Of a stretch of 17,698 bases of DNA, positions 1 through 7,836 are shown in pieces. This DNA is from Candidatus Moraniibacteriota bacterium. Lineage in GTDB: Bacteria; Patescibacteriota; Minisyncoccia; Moranbacterales; GCA-2747515. Below the pieces are notes generated by a model. That model searched no databases. It worked only from the letters and a program-made list of their open reading frames with translations, and was not told where the DNA came from. Made by a program: the position numbers and the translations under genes. The first letter of the stretch is position 1. Every line of letters starts with the position of its first letter. The stretch spans positions 1 to 17,698 of the forward strand of contig JAOZUJ010000011.1 of the NCBI GenBank assembly GCA_029938745.1, given 5' to 3'.

Positions 1-1043
1 CCTGGTGCATATGCCCCACCAATTGCACGATTAAAAAGTGGACGATTATCACTCGTAATCCAATCACTGTACGTTTGTGCATCAATACCATGAGCAAATT
101 TATTATTATCATATGATGGCAAACTTACCAATGCACGCACAGCACCACTGCGTGGATCCAGCACAATTGCAGTTGCACGTTTTGTGTCTGCACGTTCTAA
201 TTCTTTTTGTAATCGATCTTGTAAAAATTTTTGCAATCCCGCATCGATGTTCAGATGTACATCAAAACCATTTTGTGGTGCAACATCAAGCAGATCCTTA
301 ACGACCTTACCCCGACTATCAACTAATGATTGCTCTGAACCGTGTACGCCATGTAAATATTTTTCATATTGATATTCAACGCCAGTTTTTCCAATACGAT
401 CTGTCAATAAATATTCTGGCCTCTCTTTTCTTTCATCTTTTTTGATTAACCCTTCATATCCGATGATGTGAGCAAATTTTTCACCATCAGTATAGTGACG
501 CACTGCTGATTGTTGTATATGAATACCTGGCAAATTTTCTTTTTCTGCACGCAACACTAGCGATTGTTCATGTGTAATTATTTCTGCAATTGTTTGATCT
601 TCTCCATCATCCCATGCTGTATCAATAATTATTCGTACTTGCAAAACATCCTGTGATAAGATATCTGCTAACTTTTGTGCAAGTACCTGCCTATCCTGTT
701 GCTCTTTTGGAAGTAATTCTGACAAAACAATGACACTACGACTAGGAATATTATCTGCCAACACTTCCCCACTAACATCATAAATCGTGCCACGCGGTGC
801 AATTATTGGCACACTACGCACACTATTACCAGACGCCACAAAAGAGTAATAATCACCCTTTACGACAGAAAGATAAAATACACGCACGACCAGTAAAAGC
901 AGAACCACGATTATACAAATCCCGAAGATTAAAAGCCATTTTTTATCAAAGTCAAAAGCCATCCGCGAAGCCTCTTTTTCTGATGCGGTCAATACGGCGT
1001 CCTCTATTTCATTTGATTGTGTATGAATTTTTTTGAACTTCAT
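1..1043 (-). CDS. mrdA: Penicillin-binding protein 2 (elongation transpeptidase), 3'-truncated by window edge
   Basis: Cross-links new peptidoglycan during lateral wall growth with MreBCD and RodA. The frame is open from ATG 1043 to the window edge (347 codons plus 2 nt, no stop). A cytoplasmic N-terminus of about 35 residues is followed by one membrane helix (about 36-56), the class B PBP dimerisation motif RGTIYD (84-89), and further on TGVEYQYEKYLHG, matching the family's G-x-x-G-[LV]-E-x-x-Y-E signature. The last visible residues, NRAIGGAYAPG, are the segment just before the catalytic S-x-x-K, so the active site lies outside the window. It is the last visible gene of mreB-mreC-mreD-mrdA, 15 nt after the mreD stop, and probably lacks its own promoter. 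There is no Shine-Dalgarno upstream. An internal ATG at 962 is possible but would remove the charged tail. PBP2 rather than FtsI is inferred mainly from the mre context. Confidence 0.9.
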   Translation of the reverse strand, partial: MKFKKIHTQSNEIEDAVLTASEKEASRMAFDFDKKWLLIFGICIIVVLLLLVVRVFYLSVVKGDYYSFVASGNSVRSVPIIAPRGTIYDVSGEVLADNIPSRSVIVLSELLPKEQQDRQVLAQKLADILSQDVLQVRIIIDTAWDDGEDQTIAEIITHEQSLVLRAEKENLPGIHIQQSAVRHYTDGEKFAHIIGYEGLIKKDERKERPEYLLTDRIGKTGVEYQYEKYLHGVHGSEQSLVDSRGKVVKDLLDVAPQNGFDVHLNIDAGLQKFLQDRLQKELERADTKRATAIVLDPRSGAVRALVSLPSYDNNKFAHGIDAQTYSDWITSDNRPLFNRAIGGAYAP

Positions 1044-1058
1044 AAAATCTGTTAATAT

Positions 1059-1562
1059 CTATGTGTGACAACGCATATCTTTGCCATGTGCATAAAGATC
1101 AATAAATCGTTGTGCATATCGAATAATTAAACGAAAGAAAAAGAATGTTCCTATTGATATGACAATACCCATTCCAATCACTTCTATATTTAAAAGCACG
1201 GTGTGATATTGAATTAATTCAATAAGTGCTGTGCAGAGCACTGCTAAACCAAAAGACGCTGCAAATAAAACAACAAAATTATTATTTGCTGTTGTAACAG
1301 CATATTCATAAATAATATTAAATAAAAATGCCACGCCAACAAGACTAACAACATACAGTCCAAATGTATCATAATGCACAAGCCCAAATACTACAGCGAA
1401 TACAATAATCCACCATAAAATATCATCAAAAGATACGACACTGACCCATGCACAAATAAAAATGCACGCAATGATAAACGGCAAAAAATGTAATCCCGCC
1501 ACAAGCCCAATGACAAAAAATGCAATCAAAAAAATAATGAACCGCACAAAAAATTTAATCAT
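1059..1562 (-). CDS. mreD: MreD-like rod-shape membrane protein
   Basis: About 167 residues, almost entirely hydrophobic, with five or six predicted membrane helices and short loops, ending in a basic segment (RLIIRYAQRFIDLYAHGKDMRCHT). MreD is a polytopic member of the elongation complex linking MreC to RodA/PBP2, usually 160-180 residues and poorly conserved. The assignment therefore rests on length, topology and position between mreC and the PBP2 gene rather than on a sequence signature. I chose ATG 1562 (MIKFFVRF), 7 nt after the mreC stop. A TTG at 1589 in the same frame would overlap mreC by 20 nt and add MFLLLNNVF. No Shine-Dalgarno precedes either. Translation may depend on coupling to mreC termination. 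Confidence 0.72.
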   Translation of the reverse strand: MIKFFVRFIIFLIAFFVIGLVAGLHFLPFIIACIFICAWVSVVSFDDILWWIIVFAVVFGLVHYDTFGLYVVSLVGVAFLFNIIYEYAVTTANNNFVVLFAASFGLAVLCTALIELIQYHTVLLNIEVIGMGIVISIGTFFFFRLIIRYAQRFIDLYAHGKDMRCHT

Positions 1563-1569
1563 AAAAACA

Positions 1570-2373
1570 TTATTTAACAATAAAAACAAACCTTAGTTCA
1601 TCTAGTGCAACCAGTGGTAAAACATTTGCAATTTGAAATAGATTGTTTTCTGCAGTAGTAATGCTCTGTACCCTTCCCACACTGAGACCACTTGTATATT
1701 TATTTCCAACATCCGATGTGATGAACATATCACCCTCTACCACATCATCATTTTTTTTAATATCCTCCACAATAATAGAAATTCCATGATTACCGTATGC
1801 AATTGCTTGTGCACCAGAACGAGCAGTAACGACATTGATGATGCTCTCTGGATTTGTTACGAGTTGCACACGTGCAGTTGTGTGATCAACTTCATCAACA
1901 TGTCCCACAAATACACCTTCATCTACAATAACCGAATTACCGATTTCCACACCATCCATCTTGCCACGATTAATCACAATCCACTGATCACCTCCAACTG
2001 GATTTCGCAATACAACTTCCGCTCCCATTAATTCAAATTTTCCCTGTGGTAGTAAATTTACATTTTTTCGCAATATTTCATTTTCATTCTTTACATCAAT
2101 TAAATAAGCATTCTCGGATTCCAGCTGTCGCACTCTACTATGTAATTCTTGATTTTGTCTATAAAGTGTACCAATACTAAAAATCATATGCATCTGATGA
2201 GAAAGACGCGAACCTGTACCAAAACCCATTTTTATAAGTGGCTCTAGTGGCACCATAATTACGCTACGCACAAAACCAAACATATTAAATGGATTGATTG
2301 CAATCAATAAAATGATAATTATAATATAAATAAATATTTTTTTCTTTTTTTTATTTTTATGAAGTGATTGCAT
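1570..2373 (-). CDS. mreC: Rod shape-determining protein MreC
   Basis: Bitopic scaffold of the elongation machinery. It binds MreB/MreD at the membrane and activates PBP2 from outside. The 267 residues are typical in length: a lysine-rich cytoplasmic start (HKNKKKKK), one membrane helix about 13-30, a coiled coil about 65-105 (heptad-like stretch LYRQNQELHSRVRQLESEN), then the two-lobe beta-domain with MreC-type segments (GAEVVLRNPVGGDQWIVINRG, in two lobes; VIVDEGVFVGHVDEV; ITSDVG; SGLSVGRV). It starts 27 nt after the mreB stop, clearly the same transcript. The upstream bases are A/T-rich with no Shine-Dalgarno. Runs of A/T in the 5' codons remain in frame, unlike the broken run in murJ. Confidence 0.93.
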   Translation of the reverse strand: MQSLHKNKKKKKIFIYIIIIILLIAINPFNMFGFVRSVIMVPLEPLIKMGFGTGSRLSHQMHMIFSIGTLYRQNQELHSRVRQLESENAYLIDVKNENEILRKNVNLLPQGKFELMGAEVVLRNPVGGDQWIVINRGKMDGVEIGNSVIVDEGVFVGHVDEVDHTTARVQLVTNPESIINVVTARSGAQAIAYGNHGISIIVEDIKKNDDVVEGDMFITSDVGNKYTSGLSVGRVQSITTAENNLFQIANVLPLVALDELRFVFIVK

Positions 2374-2400
2374 AAATAAAAATCTACAAAAATATACCTT

Positions 2401-3495
2401 CTACCGCAATGGCGCCATCTTATCTGTATCAATCAAAACTTCTCGCAAATTATCCAGATCTTCTAATACAATACCAGTTCCACGCACCACAGCTGTTAGA
2501 GGGTCTTCCATTTTCATAACTGGCATCTTTGTTTCATTTGCGATTAATTTATCGAGTCCACGTGTCAATCCACCACCACCAGCAAGAATAATACCGTGTT
2601 GCATCACATCTGCCAAAAGCTCTGGTGGTGTCTCTTCAATAATTGTTTTTATAGCATTCACAATAATACGAACACTGCGTGACAGCGCATCGCGGATATG
2701 TTCATCTGTTACCACGATTTCACTTGGTAATCCCGTAACTAAATTACGTCCACGCACTTTCATTGTTAATTTCGTTTTTTGTGGATATGCACTACCAACT
2801 GTAATTTTGATATCTTCCGCCGTACGTTCTCCAATCAAAAGATTAAATTCATCTCGCATATATCGGACAATATCTTCATTCATTTCATCTCCTGCAGTTC
2901 GCAGTGATCGTGCAGCCACGACGCCACCTAGAGATATGACAGCAATCTCGCTCGTACCACCACCAATATCAACGATCATGTTTCCATTTGCATCTGTCAC
3001 AGGCATACGAGCTCCAATTGACGCTGCCATGGGCTCGTCAATCAAATAGGCCTCACGTGCACCAGCATTCATTGCTGCATCAATTACAGCACGCTTTTCT
3101 ACTTCAGTAACACCAGAAGGAATACCAATGAGCACACGTGGTCGTGGCAAAAGAGAAAAAGACTCTTTATGCACCTGATCAATAAAATATTTCAGCATAT
3201 GTTCTGTCACTTCAAAATCATTTACAACACCATCAACCAATGGTCGCGTTGCTACAATATGACCTGGCGTTCGGCCAACCATGCGTTTTGCCTCTTTGCC
3301 AATCGCAAGAATTTGTCCTGTACGATTATTCATTGCCACAACAGATGGCTCGTTTATCATAATGCCACTACCACTCACATACACTAATGTATTTGCCGTG
3401 CCAAGATCAATGCCGATATCTTTTGACAATTGCCCAAAAACTTTTCCACTCAAATTTTGTGATAATTTTTTTATATTATTAACAGCTCTATTCAT
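2401..3495 (-). CDS. mreB: Rod shape-determining protein MreB (actin homologue)
   Basis: Actin-like ATPase that forms membrane-bound filaments orienting lateral wall synthesis. The phosphate-1 loop IDLGTANTLVYV lies near the N-terminus. IGIPSGVTEVEKRAV, the phosphate-2 motif DIGGGTSEIAV and the adenosine motif LAGGGGLTRGLD follow in the expected order. With ATG 3495 the protein has 364 residues, slightly longer than most MreBs because about 27 residues (MNRAVNNIKKLSQNL and on) precede IGIDLGT. That stretch could form an amphipathic membrane-targeting helix as in other MreBs (inference). An in-frame TTG at 3519 would add eight residues and is less likely. A promoter at 3588-3616 fits this gene and predicts a leader of about 85 nt. 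First gene of mreB-mreC-mreD-mrdA. Confidence 0.96.
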   Translation of the reverse strand: MNRAVNNIKKLSQNLSGKVFGQLSKDIGIDLGTANTLVYVSGSGIMINEPSVVAMNNRTGQILAIGKEAKRMVGRTPGHIVATRPLVDGVVNDFEVTEHMLKYFIDQVHKESFSLLPRPRVLIGIPSGVTEVEKRAVIDAAMNAGAREAYLIDEPMAASIGARMPVTDANGNMIVDIGGGTSEIAVISLGGVVAARSLRTAGDEMNEDIVRYMRDEFNLLIGERTAEDIKITVGSAYPQKTKLTMKVRGRNLVTGLPSEIVVTDEHIRDALSRSVRIIVNAIKTIIEETPPELLADVMQHGIILAGGGGLTRGLDKLIANETKMPVMKMEDPLTAVVRGTGIVLEDLDNLREVLIDTDKMAPLR

Positions 3496-3587
3496 ATTTT
3501 CTATTATTTTAATAAGCAAAATGCAACAAAAAACCAGTCACTTCTAACTGCCCTTTGCCCCACTTGTATTTTTGTTTCGTATATCTC

Positions 3588-3616
3588 ATATTACACTGAA
3601 TTACCAGCTTCGTCAA
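3588..3616 (-). promoter_or_regulatory. Promoter of the mreB operon
   Basis: On the minus strand TTGACG (3611-3616) is separated by exactly 17 bp from TAATAT (3588-3593). Five of six -35 bases match the sigma-70 consensus. The predicted start is near 3581, giving a leader of about 85 nt before ATG 3495. It lies between the lepA terminator/repeat and mreB, as expected for an independent cell-shape operon. Confidence 0.65.
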
Positions 3617-3637
3617 AATAAGAGAATGATAATATTT

Positions 3638-3673
3638 AAAGGTATCTTAAAAGGTACCTTTAAAGGTACCTTT
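3638..3673. repeat. Three tandem 12-bp palindromes; probable bidirectional terminator after lepA
   Basis: Three adjacent 12-bp units: AAAGGTATCTTA (3638-3649), then AAAGGTACCTTT twice (3650-3661, 3662-3673). Each perfect unit is its own reverse complement, so the pair also folds as one hairpin, with A-tracts on one side and T-tracts on the other. It begins 2 nt after the lepA stop (TAA, 3678-3676), so a terminator for lepA is the simplest reading. The T-run is stronger on the plus-strand side (TTTTTTT at 3671-3677) than on the minus side. The array also ends about 22 bp upstream of the mreB -35, where an activator could bind, so a regulatory role is possible. Confidence 0.55.
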
Positions 3674-3675
3674 TT

Positions 3676-5481
3676 TTATTTACGCAAAACTTTCAGAAAT
3701 GCTTCTGGCGGGATATCTACTTTACCTGACTGTGCCATGCGTTTTTTCCCTTTCTTTTGCTTTTCGAGTAGCTTTCTCTTTCGCGTGATATCACCACCAT
3801 AAAGCCCTGCTGTAACGTCCTTGCGAAATGCACTAATCGTCGCACGTGCAATAACCTTAGACCCAATTGCAGCTTGAATAGCAATCACAAAGTTCTGTCG
3901 CGGCAACACTTCTTTTAATTTTTCTACAGTTGCCTTACCTTCTGCATGGGCTCTATCGCGTGGCACAATACGAGCAAAGGCATCTACGACATCCCCCGCA
4001 ACCAAAATATCTAATTTTACAAGATCACTCACACGATACTCTGAAATTTCATAATTCATTGATGCATACCCACTTGAAACACTTTTAAGTTGATCATGAA
4101 AATCTACAATGACATCCATAAGCGGTGCATCAAAGGTAAGTTGCATGCGCGTTTCGTCAATGTAGTCAGTCATATTATATTGTGCACGCGTGTTATTCAT
4201 GAGTTCCATCACTTTTCCTAAATATTCAGACGGTGCAATAATCTCCAATTTCACAAATGGCTCTTCAATAGACTCAACTTGAGAAGGGTCCGGTAATTCT
4301 GTTGGAGAAAAAATATCAACTACTTCGTCAGTGTCTTTTTTGTGTACTTTATATACAACGCTCGGTGTTGTAATTGTTGGCATCATATCAAATTCTCGCT
4401 CCAGTCGCGCTTGAATAATTTCCAAATGAAGTAATCCCAAAAATCCACATCGAAATCCTCGTCCCAATGCCTTATTACTCTCTGGCTCAAAACGAAATGC
4501 ACCATCATTGAGCTTTAATTTTTCCAATGCATCACGCATCACGTTATAGTCACTTCCATCCAATGGATAAAAGCTCGCATAAACGACTGGCTGAACTTCT
4601 TGATACCCTGGCAATTGCTTCATATTATCATAATCCGCTGTTTTTGCACTTTGTTTGAGCGTTATTGTATCACCAACCTTACATTCGGAAACACCTTTAA
4701 AACCTGTGGCGATATATCCAATATCACCCGTCAATAGATCGTCACATTTTTCATACTGCGGATGTAAATGTCCCAACTCCACAATACTACTCTCACCACC
4801 TGTTGCAAGCATGTGAATATGGTCATACTTATTTATAGCACCATCCACAACACGTACATATGCCAAAACACCCTTATATGAATCATAAACACTATCAAAA
4901 ATAAGAGCACGCGTTTTTTGATCTTTTTTACCTTTTGGACATGGCACTTGTGTAATAATTTCTCCTAACAATTCTTTTACTCCCTCACCAGTCTTACCGC
5001 TCACAGCCAAAATATCATCTATACTACATCCTAAAATATGTACGATCTCTTTTTTTACTTTATCTACATCTGCATTTGGCAAATCAATTTTATTTAAAAC
5101 TGGAATAATTTCAAGATCTTGTTCAAGTGCAAAATATAAATTAGTCAACGTCTGCGCTTGCACACCCTGAGAAGCATCCACAAGTAAGACAGCACCCTCA
5201 ACTGCAGCAAGTGAGCGTGAAACTTCATATGCAAAATCAACATGACCTGGTGTATCAATTAAATTTAATGTGTAATCTGTGTCATTGTATTTATACTGCA
5301 TCTGCACTGGTTGCAGTTTAATCGTAATTCCACGTTCACGCTCTAAATCCATTGTATCTAGAAGTTGCTCTTTCATATCACGCTCCTCTATCGTTCCTGT
5401 CACCTCCAAAAGCCTATCCGACAACGTAGATTTTCCATGATCAATATGCGCAATGATACAAAAGTTTCGTATGTTTTTCAT
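3676..5481 (-). CDS. lepA: Elongation factor 4 (LepA), ribosomal back-translocase GTPase
   Basis: Translational GTPase that binds the ribosome and can reverse translocation or help 30S biogenesis. The 601 residues match the family length (about 600). The G-domain motifs are AHIDHGKS (11-18, P-loop), DTPGH (76-80) and NKID (130-133). Domain II and the EF-G-like domains III and V follow, then the LepA-specific C-terminal domain ending in GKKRMAQSGKVDIPPEAF. FRCGFLGLLHLEI is a LepA hallmark that separates it from EF-G and BipA. The start MKNIRNFCIIAHIDHGKS is the standard one. It is monocistronic here: a strong terminator lies upstream, its own promoter abuts the ATG (predicted leaderless), and a palindromic repeat lies just after the stop. 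Confidence 0.97.
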   Translation of the reverse strand: MKNIRNFCIIAHIDHGKSTLSDRLLEVTGTIEERDMKEQLLDTMDLERERGITIKLQPVQMQYKYNDTDYTLNLIDTPGHVDFAYEVSRSLAAVEGAVLLVDASQGVQAQTLTNLYFALEQDLEIIPVLNKIDLPNADVDKVKKEIVHILGCSIDDILAVSGKTGEGVKELLGEIITQVPCPKGKKDQKTRALIFDSVYDSYKGVLAYVRVVDGAINKYDHIHMLATGGESSIVELGHLHPQYEKCDDLLTGDIGYIATGFKGVSECKVGDTITLKQSAKTADYDNMKQLPGYQEVQPVVYASFYPLDGSDYNVMRDALEKLKLNDGAFRFEPESNKALGRGFRCGFLGLLHLEIIQARLEREFDMMPTITTPSVVYKVHKKDTDEVVDIFSPTELPDPSQVESIEEPFVKLEIIAPSEYLGKVMELMNNTRAQYNMTDYIDETRMQLTFDAPLMDVIVDFHDQLKSVSSGYASMNYEISEYRVSDLVKLDILVAGDVVDAFARIVPRDRAHAEGKATVEKLKEVLPRQNFVIAIQAAIGSKVIARATISAFRKDVTAGLYGGDITRKRKLLEKQKKGKKRMAQSGKVDIPPEAFLKVLRK

Positions 5482-5488
5482 AAAGTAA

Positions 5489-5517
5489 AGTATAGCGAAA
5501 AAAAATCAATTAGGCAA
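5489..5517 (-). promoter_or_regulatory. lepA promoter, predicted leaderless start
   Basis: Minus-strand TTGCCT (5512-5517), 17 bp, TATACT (5489-5494). The last -10 base lies 8 nt from the A of the lepA ATG (5481), so the usual start distance places +1 at 5482 or 5481. The transcript would begin at, or one base before, the start codon. No Shine-Dalgarno could fit. Confidence 0.65.
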
Positions 5518-5520
5518 TAT

Positions 5521-5558
5521 ATAAAAAAAACAAAAAACCTATGTTATATAGGTTTTTT
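5521..5558 (-). terminator. Intrinsic terminator after the SPTTGPG protein gene
   Basis: An 11-bp perfect stem AAAAAACCTAT / ATAGGTTTTTT (5532-5542 with 5548-5558) and 5-nt loop. Read on the minus strand it is followed by G and eight T (5530-5523), a classical rho-independent terminator. It lies 19 nt downstream of the gene ending at 5577 and insulates it from lepA. The spacer of the lepA promoter begins just beyond. Confidence 0.85.
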
Positions 5559-5576
5559 GAATACACTACTATAATA

Positions 5577-5993
5577 TTATAATGCAGACTCTCCTCCTTG
5601 TTTTTTATATATAACTATAGAAGAAATTGTTGCTATTACTATTGCAATCACCACAGCTACTGAACCTGGTCCAGTTGTTGGTGATTCATTATTATTTTTG
5701 TTCTGAGATTCTCCATCATTCACAGATGTCTTTAAAGCATTATTATCTTTTGATTGTTCACTTGAATTTTGTGTGCTAGTTTCGACATTTTTTTCTGTTC
5801 CACTCTGTTCACCGTCAGTGATATTTTCTTCATTAATATCAAAAATATATTCACTTTCATTGTTTTGTAATTGCTCTTCATTTTCTTGCTTGCTATTTGT
5901 TCTTGCAAAAAAATAGATTATGATTGCAGTCACAATACATACCACAATAATTGCTATAATAGTTCCGCTACCCTTATTCATAATACATCGCAT
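5577..5993 (-). CDS. Small two-helix surface protein with SPTTGPG C-terminal signal
   Basis: No known family recognised. Of 138 residues, 11-30 form a membrane helix (TIIAIIVVCIVTAIIIYFFA). A stalk of about 73 residues rich in N, E, S, Q, T and D (31-103) follows, without cysteine or obvious fold. Then comes SPTTGPG (104-110), a second helix (112-129) and a short tail starting YKK. This resembles an LPxTG-type cell-wall sorting signal with a changed motif, and it matches the endings of the two SdrD_B-like proteins at 16679 and 17414. The charge pattern predicts both ends inside and the stalk outside. ATG 5993 or ATG 5981 (MNKGSG) could be the start; neither has a good Shine-Dalgarno. A weak promoter-like pair (TTGCAT, 17 bp, TATGTT) lies upstream. 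The gene is isolated between murJ and a strong terminator. A role as an anchor or spacer is inference. Confidence 0.75.
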   Translation of the reverse strand: MRCIMNKGSGTIIAIIVVCIVTAIIIYFFARTNSKQENEEQLQNNESEYIFDINEENITDGEQSGTEKNVETSTQNSSEQSKDNNALKTSVNDGESQNKNNNESPTTGPGSVAVVIAIVIATISSIVIYKKQGGESAL

Positions 5994-6103
5994 TAATCAA
6001 TAAAACCTTATCATGAACATAAATGCATTTAATCATCTATGCAACAATAACAATATAGACTAACACATAGTACGTATTTGTCAACTGCAATATATAAGAA
6101 TTA

Positions 6104-7736
6104 CTATCGTGCGATGTTTTGTTCTTCATTTGCAACTTGGGGTCGTCCAAAGATTTGGATAATAATTTTTTTCTTCACTGTTTCAAATTCTTTCATGCCA
6201 AATACTGCCGTAACAAAAATATATGTAATAATGCCAATGCTACCAGCAACAAGTAATTGTACAAGCACGCCCCATGCGTACTTAAGTGGCAATAATTCGC
6301 CCAAAATATTTCGTGCAAAAAATGTCACAATAATTGTCACAAAAGTTGCAATTGCAATTTGTATTATTGTGCGTAATGTATGTTTGTATTCAAGTTCCTC
6401 AATTCGTCTATGCAAAATAATAAATAATAAAAATGCATTAACCGTAACTGCGACAGAAAAAGCAATTGCAATTGCATAAATTTCGAATTGACGAATGAGC
6501 GCAATAATTAAAAAAGCATTAATTGTCTGTGCACCTAGTGCAATATAAAGTGGTGTTTTTGTATTTTGCATTGCATAAAAGCCACGTGCAAGAAGCGGTA
6601 TAACACTTTGTGCAAAAAGACTCAAACACAAAATACCTAATATTTGTGATGTTAGTATTGTATCTTCTATACTAAACTGCCCAGCGCCATAAACAATACG
6701 AACAACTTGTTCTCTTAATACAAAAAGGATCATGCTAAGTGGCACAGCATAATATAAAATTCTACGAAGTGTCTGTGATAATACACCAGAAAATGCCTTA
6801 TCATCCCCTATCGCAAATTTATTGGAAAGCACTGGAAACGATGCAATTGCAAAAGGAATACCGACAAGACCTAAAATAACACTTTGAATATTATTTGCAA
6901 AAGAAAAAATTGTTAAACTTCCAGCAGCTAATGTTGATGCAAAAAAACGTAATAAGAAGTAAGGAAATTTGATTTGATGCACTAGAGAACATGCGTGGCA
7001 CCATAAGCGTAAGTACATTCCGCACATCCTTATTTTTATGAATCATTGTGCGTGGCATAATAACCTTAAATTTAGCTTTTTTGATAGCAATAACATGAAT
7101 CATAAAATGCAAGAACGCTCCCAAAACAACACCCCACGCCAACCCAATAAGTCCCATACGTGGTGCAATAACGGTTACACCAATAATAATTCCAACATTA
7201 TAAAAAATCGGTGCCATCGAATACAAAATGAAACGCCGAAATGATACTAAAACACCACCAAGTACAGCGCTTGCTGAAAGAAAGATTGGACTAAGGAACA
7301 TAACACGTGCAAGCTCTACTGTTTGTTCCATTTTTTCTTCTGGAAATCCTGGCACGATAACATGCATCAAGGCTGGTGCAAATATTATTCCAATTATTGA
7401 CAATACAAACATTGTCCCCACAATCATGAAAAACACGCCACTTGCACTTTGCCATGCACGCGTTTGATCACTCTTAGTAATAAGTTTACTAAATACTGGT
7501 ATGAATGCAGCTCCAAGTGCTCCAACAACAAGAAGTTCAAATGCTAAATCTGGCAACCGAAAAGCTGCATAATAAATATCCAGATCATCCCCTGCACCAT
7601 AATTACCCGCTAAAATACGATCTCTAATGAAACCAAGTATACGACTCAAGATACCAAAAAATGCAACAATCAATGCACCAGCTGCAATTGATTGTCGTGA
7701 TGATTTCGTCACAAGTTTATGAAATCGTGCAATCAT
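6104..7736 (-). CDS. murJ: MurJ lipid II flippase, interrupted by a 1-nt frameshift
   Basis: MVF/MATE-like flippase that moves undecaprenyl-linked peptidoglycan precursor outwards. The N-terminal half is read from ATG 7736 and carries the family start (GILSRILGFIRDRILAGNYG; GALGAAFIPVFSK). It continues to NQISLLLITFF, after which the frame goes wrong and stops at 6891. The family sequence continues in another frame as ASTLAAGSLTIFSFANNIQ from 6940 to the stop at 6104. The switch is at a T7 run on the coding strand (6941-6947): ACG TTT TTT, one extra T, then GCA TCA ACA. Dropping one T gives one continuous protein of about 543 residues, close to the usual 510-530, with about 14 helices. No internal start suits two separate genes. 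It is either a homopolymer sequencing error or a real mutation. It has its own promoter downstream of the glycan operon and could also serve that glycan (inference). Confidence 0.9.
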
Positions 7737-7773
7737 TATAAATAATATTGTTTATTAATATAATATTTTAGTT

Positions 7774-7802
7774 ACTATAAACCATTTTGCAGTGTTAATC
7801 AA
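7774..7802 (-). promoter_or_regulatory. murJ promoter
   Basis: Minus-strand TTGATT (7797-7802), 17 bp, TATAGT (7774-7779). The predicted start is near 7767, leaving about 30 nt of A/T-rich leader before ATG 7736. The 100-nt gap after the DUF4012 gene (7737-7836) holds this and nothing else I can support; a short AACAG/CTGTT hairpin after the DUF4012 stop is too weak to call a terminator. Confidence 0.55.
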
Positions 7803-7836
7803 GTCTTTTTTACTTAAATTATTTCAAAACAGTCTG

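Noticed and set aside
77..1036. Plus-strand open frames over the PBP2 region and elsewhere (for example 6078-6479, 8092-8514, 14922-15287)
   Set aside because: They are shadows of well-supported minus-strand genes, with low-complexity or His/Cys-rich translations, no family signature and no promoter or start context.
3496..3519. TTG start for mreB at 3519, and TTG start for mreD at 1589
   Set aside because: ATG codons (3495, 1562) give normal family N-termini. The TTG forms add residues without support, and the mreD one overlaps mreC.
5577..5993. Canonical LPxTG or PEP-CTERM anchoring signal
   Set aside because: No Leu before Pro and no PEP motif. The motif is SPxTGxG, so it is described as a variant instead.
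6034..6085. Perfect TTGACA with a TATATT downstream, between murJ and the 5577-5993 gene
   Set aside because: The spacer is 21 bp, outside the usual 16-18, and no better -10 lies at the right distance.
6941..6947. Programmed ribosomal frameshifting in murJ
   Set aside because: A +1 shift would be needed, with no stop, hairpin or known +1 slip context at the site. Kept only as a remote alternative to error or mutation.
6891..7027. Reading the murJ region as two separate overlapping genes, the second starting at 7027
   Set aside because: The first about 29 residues of the second frame do not match MurJ, whereas removing one T from T7 gives seamless family sequence. One frameshifted gene is simpler.
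7803..7836. Terminator after the DUF4012 gene
   Set aside because: Only a 5-bp AACAG/CTGTT hairpin with four T. Too weak to support.
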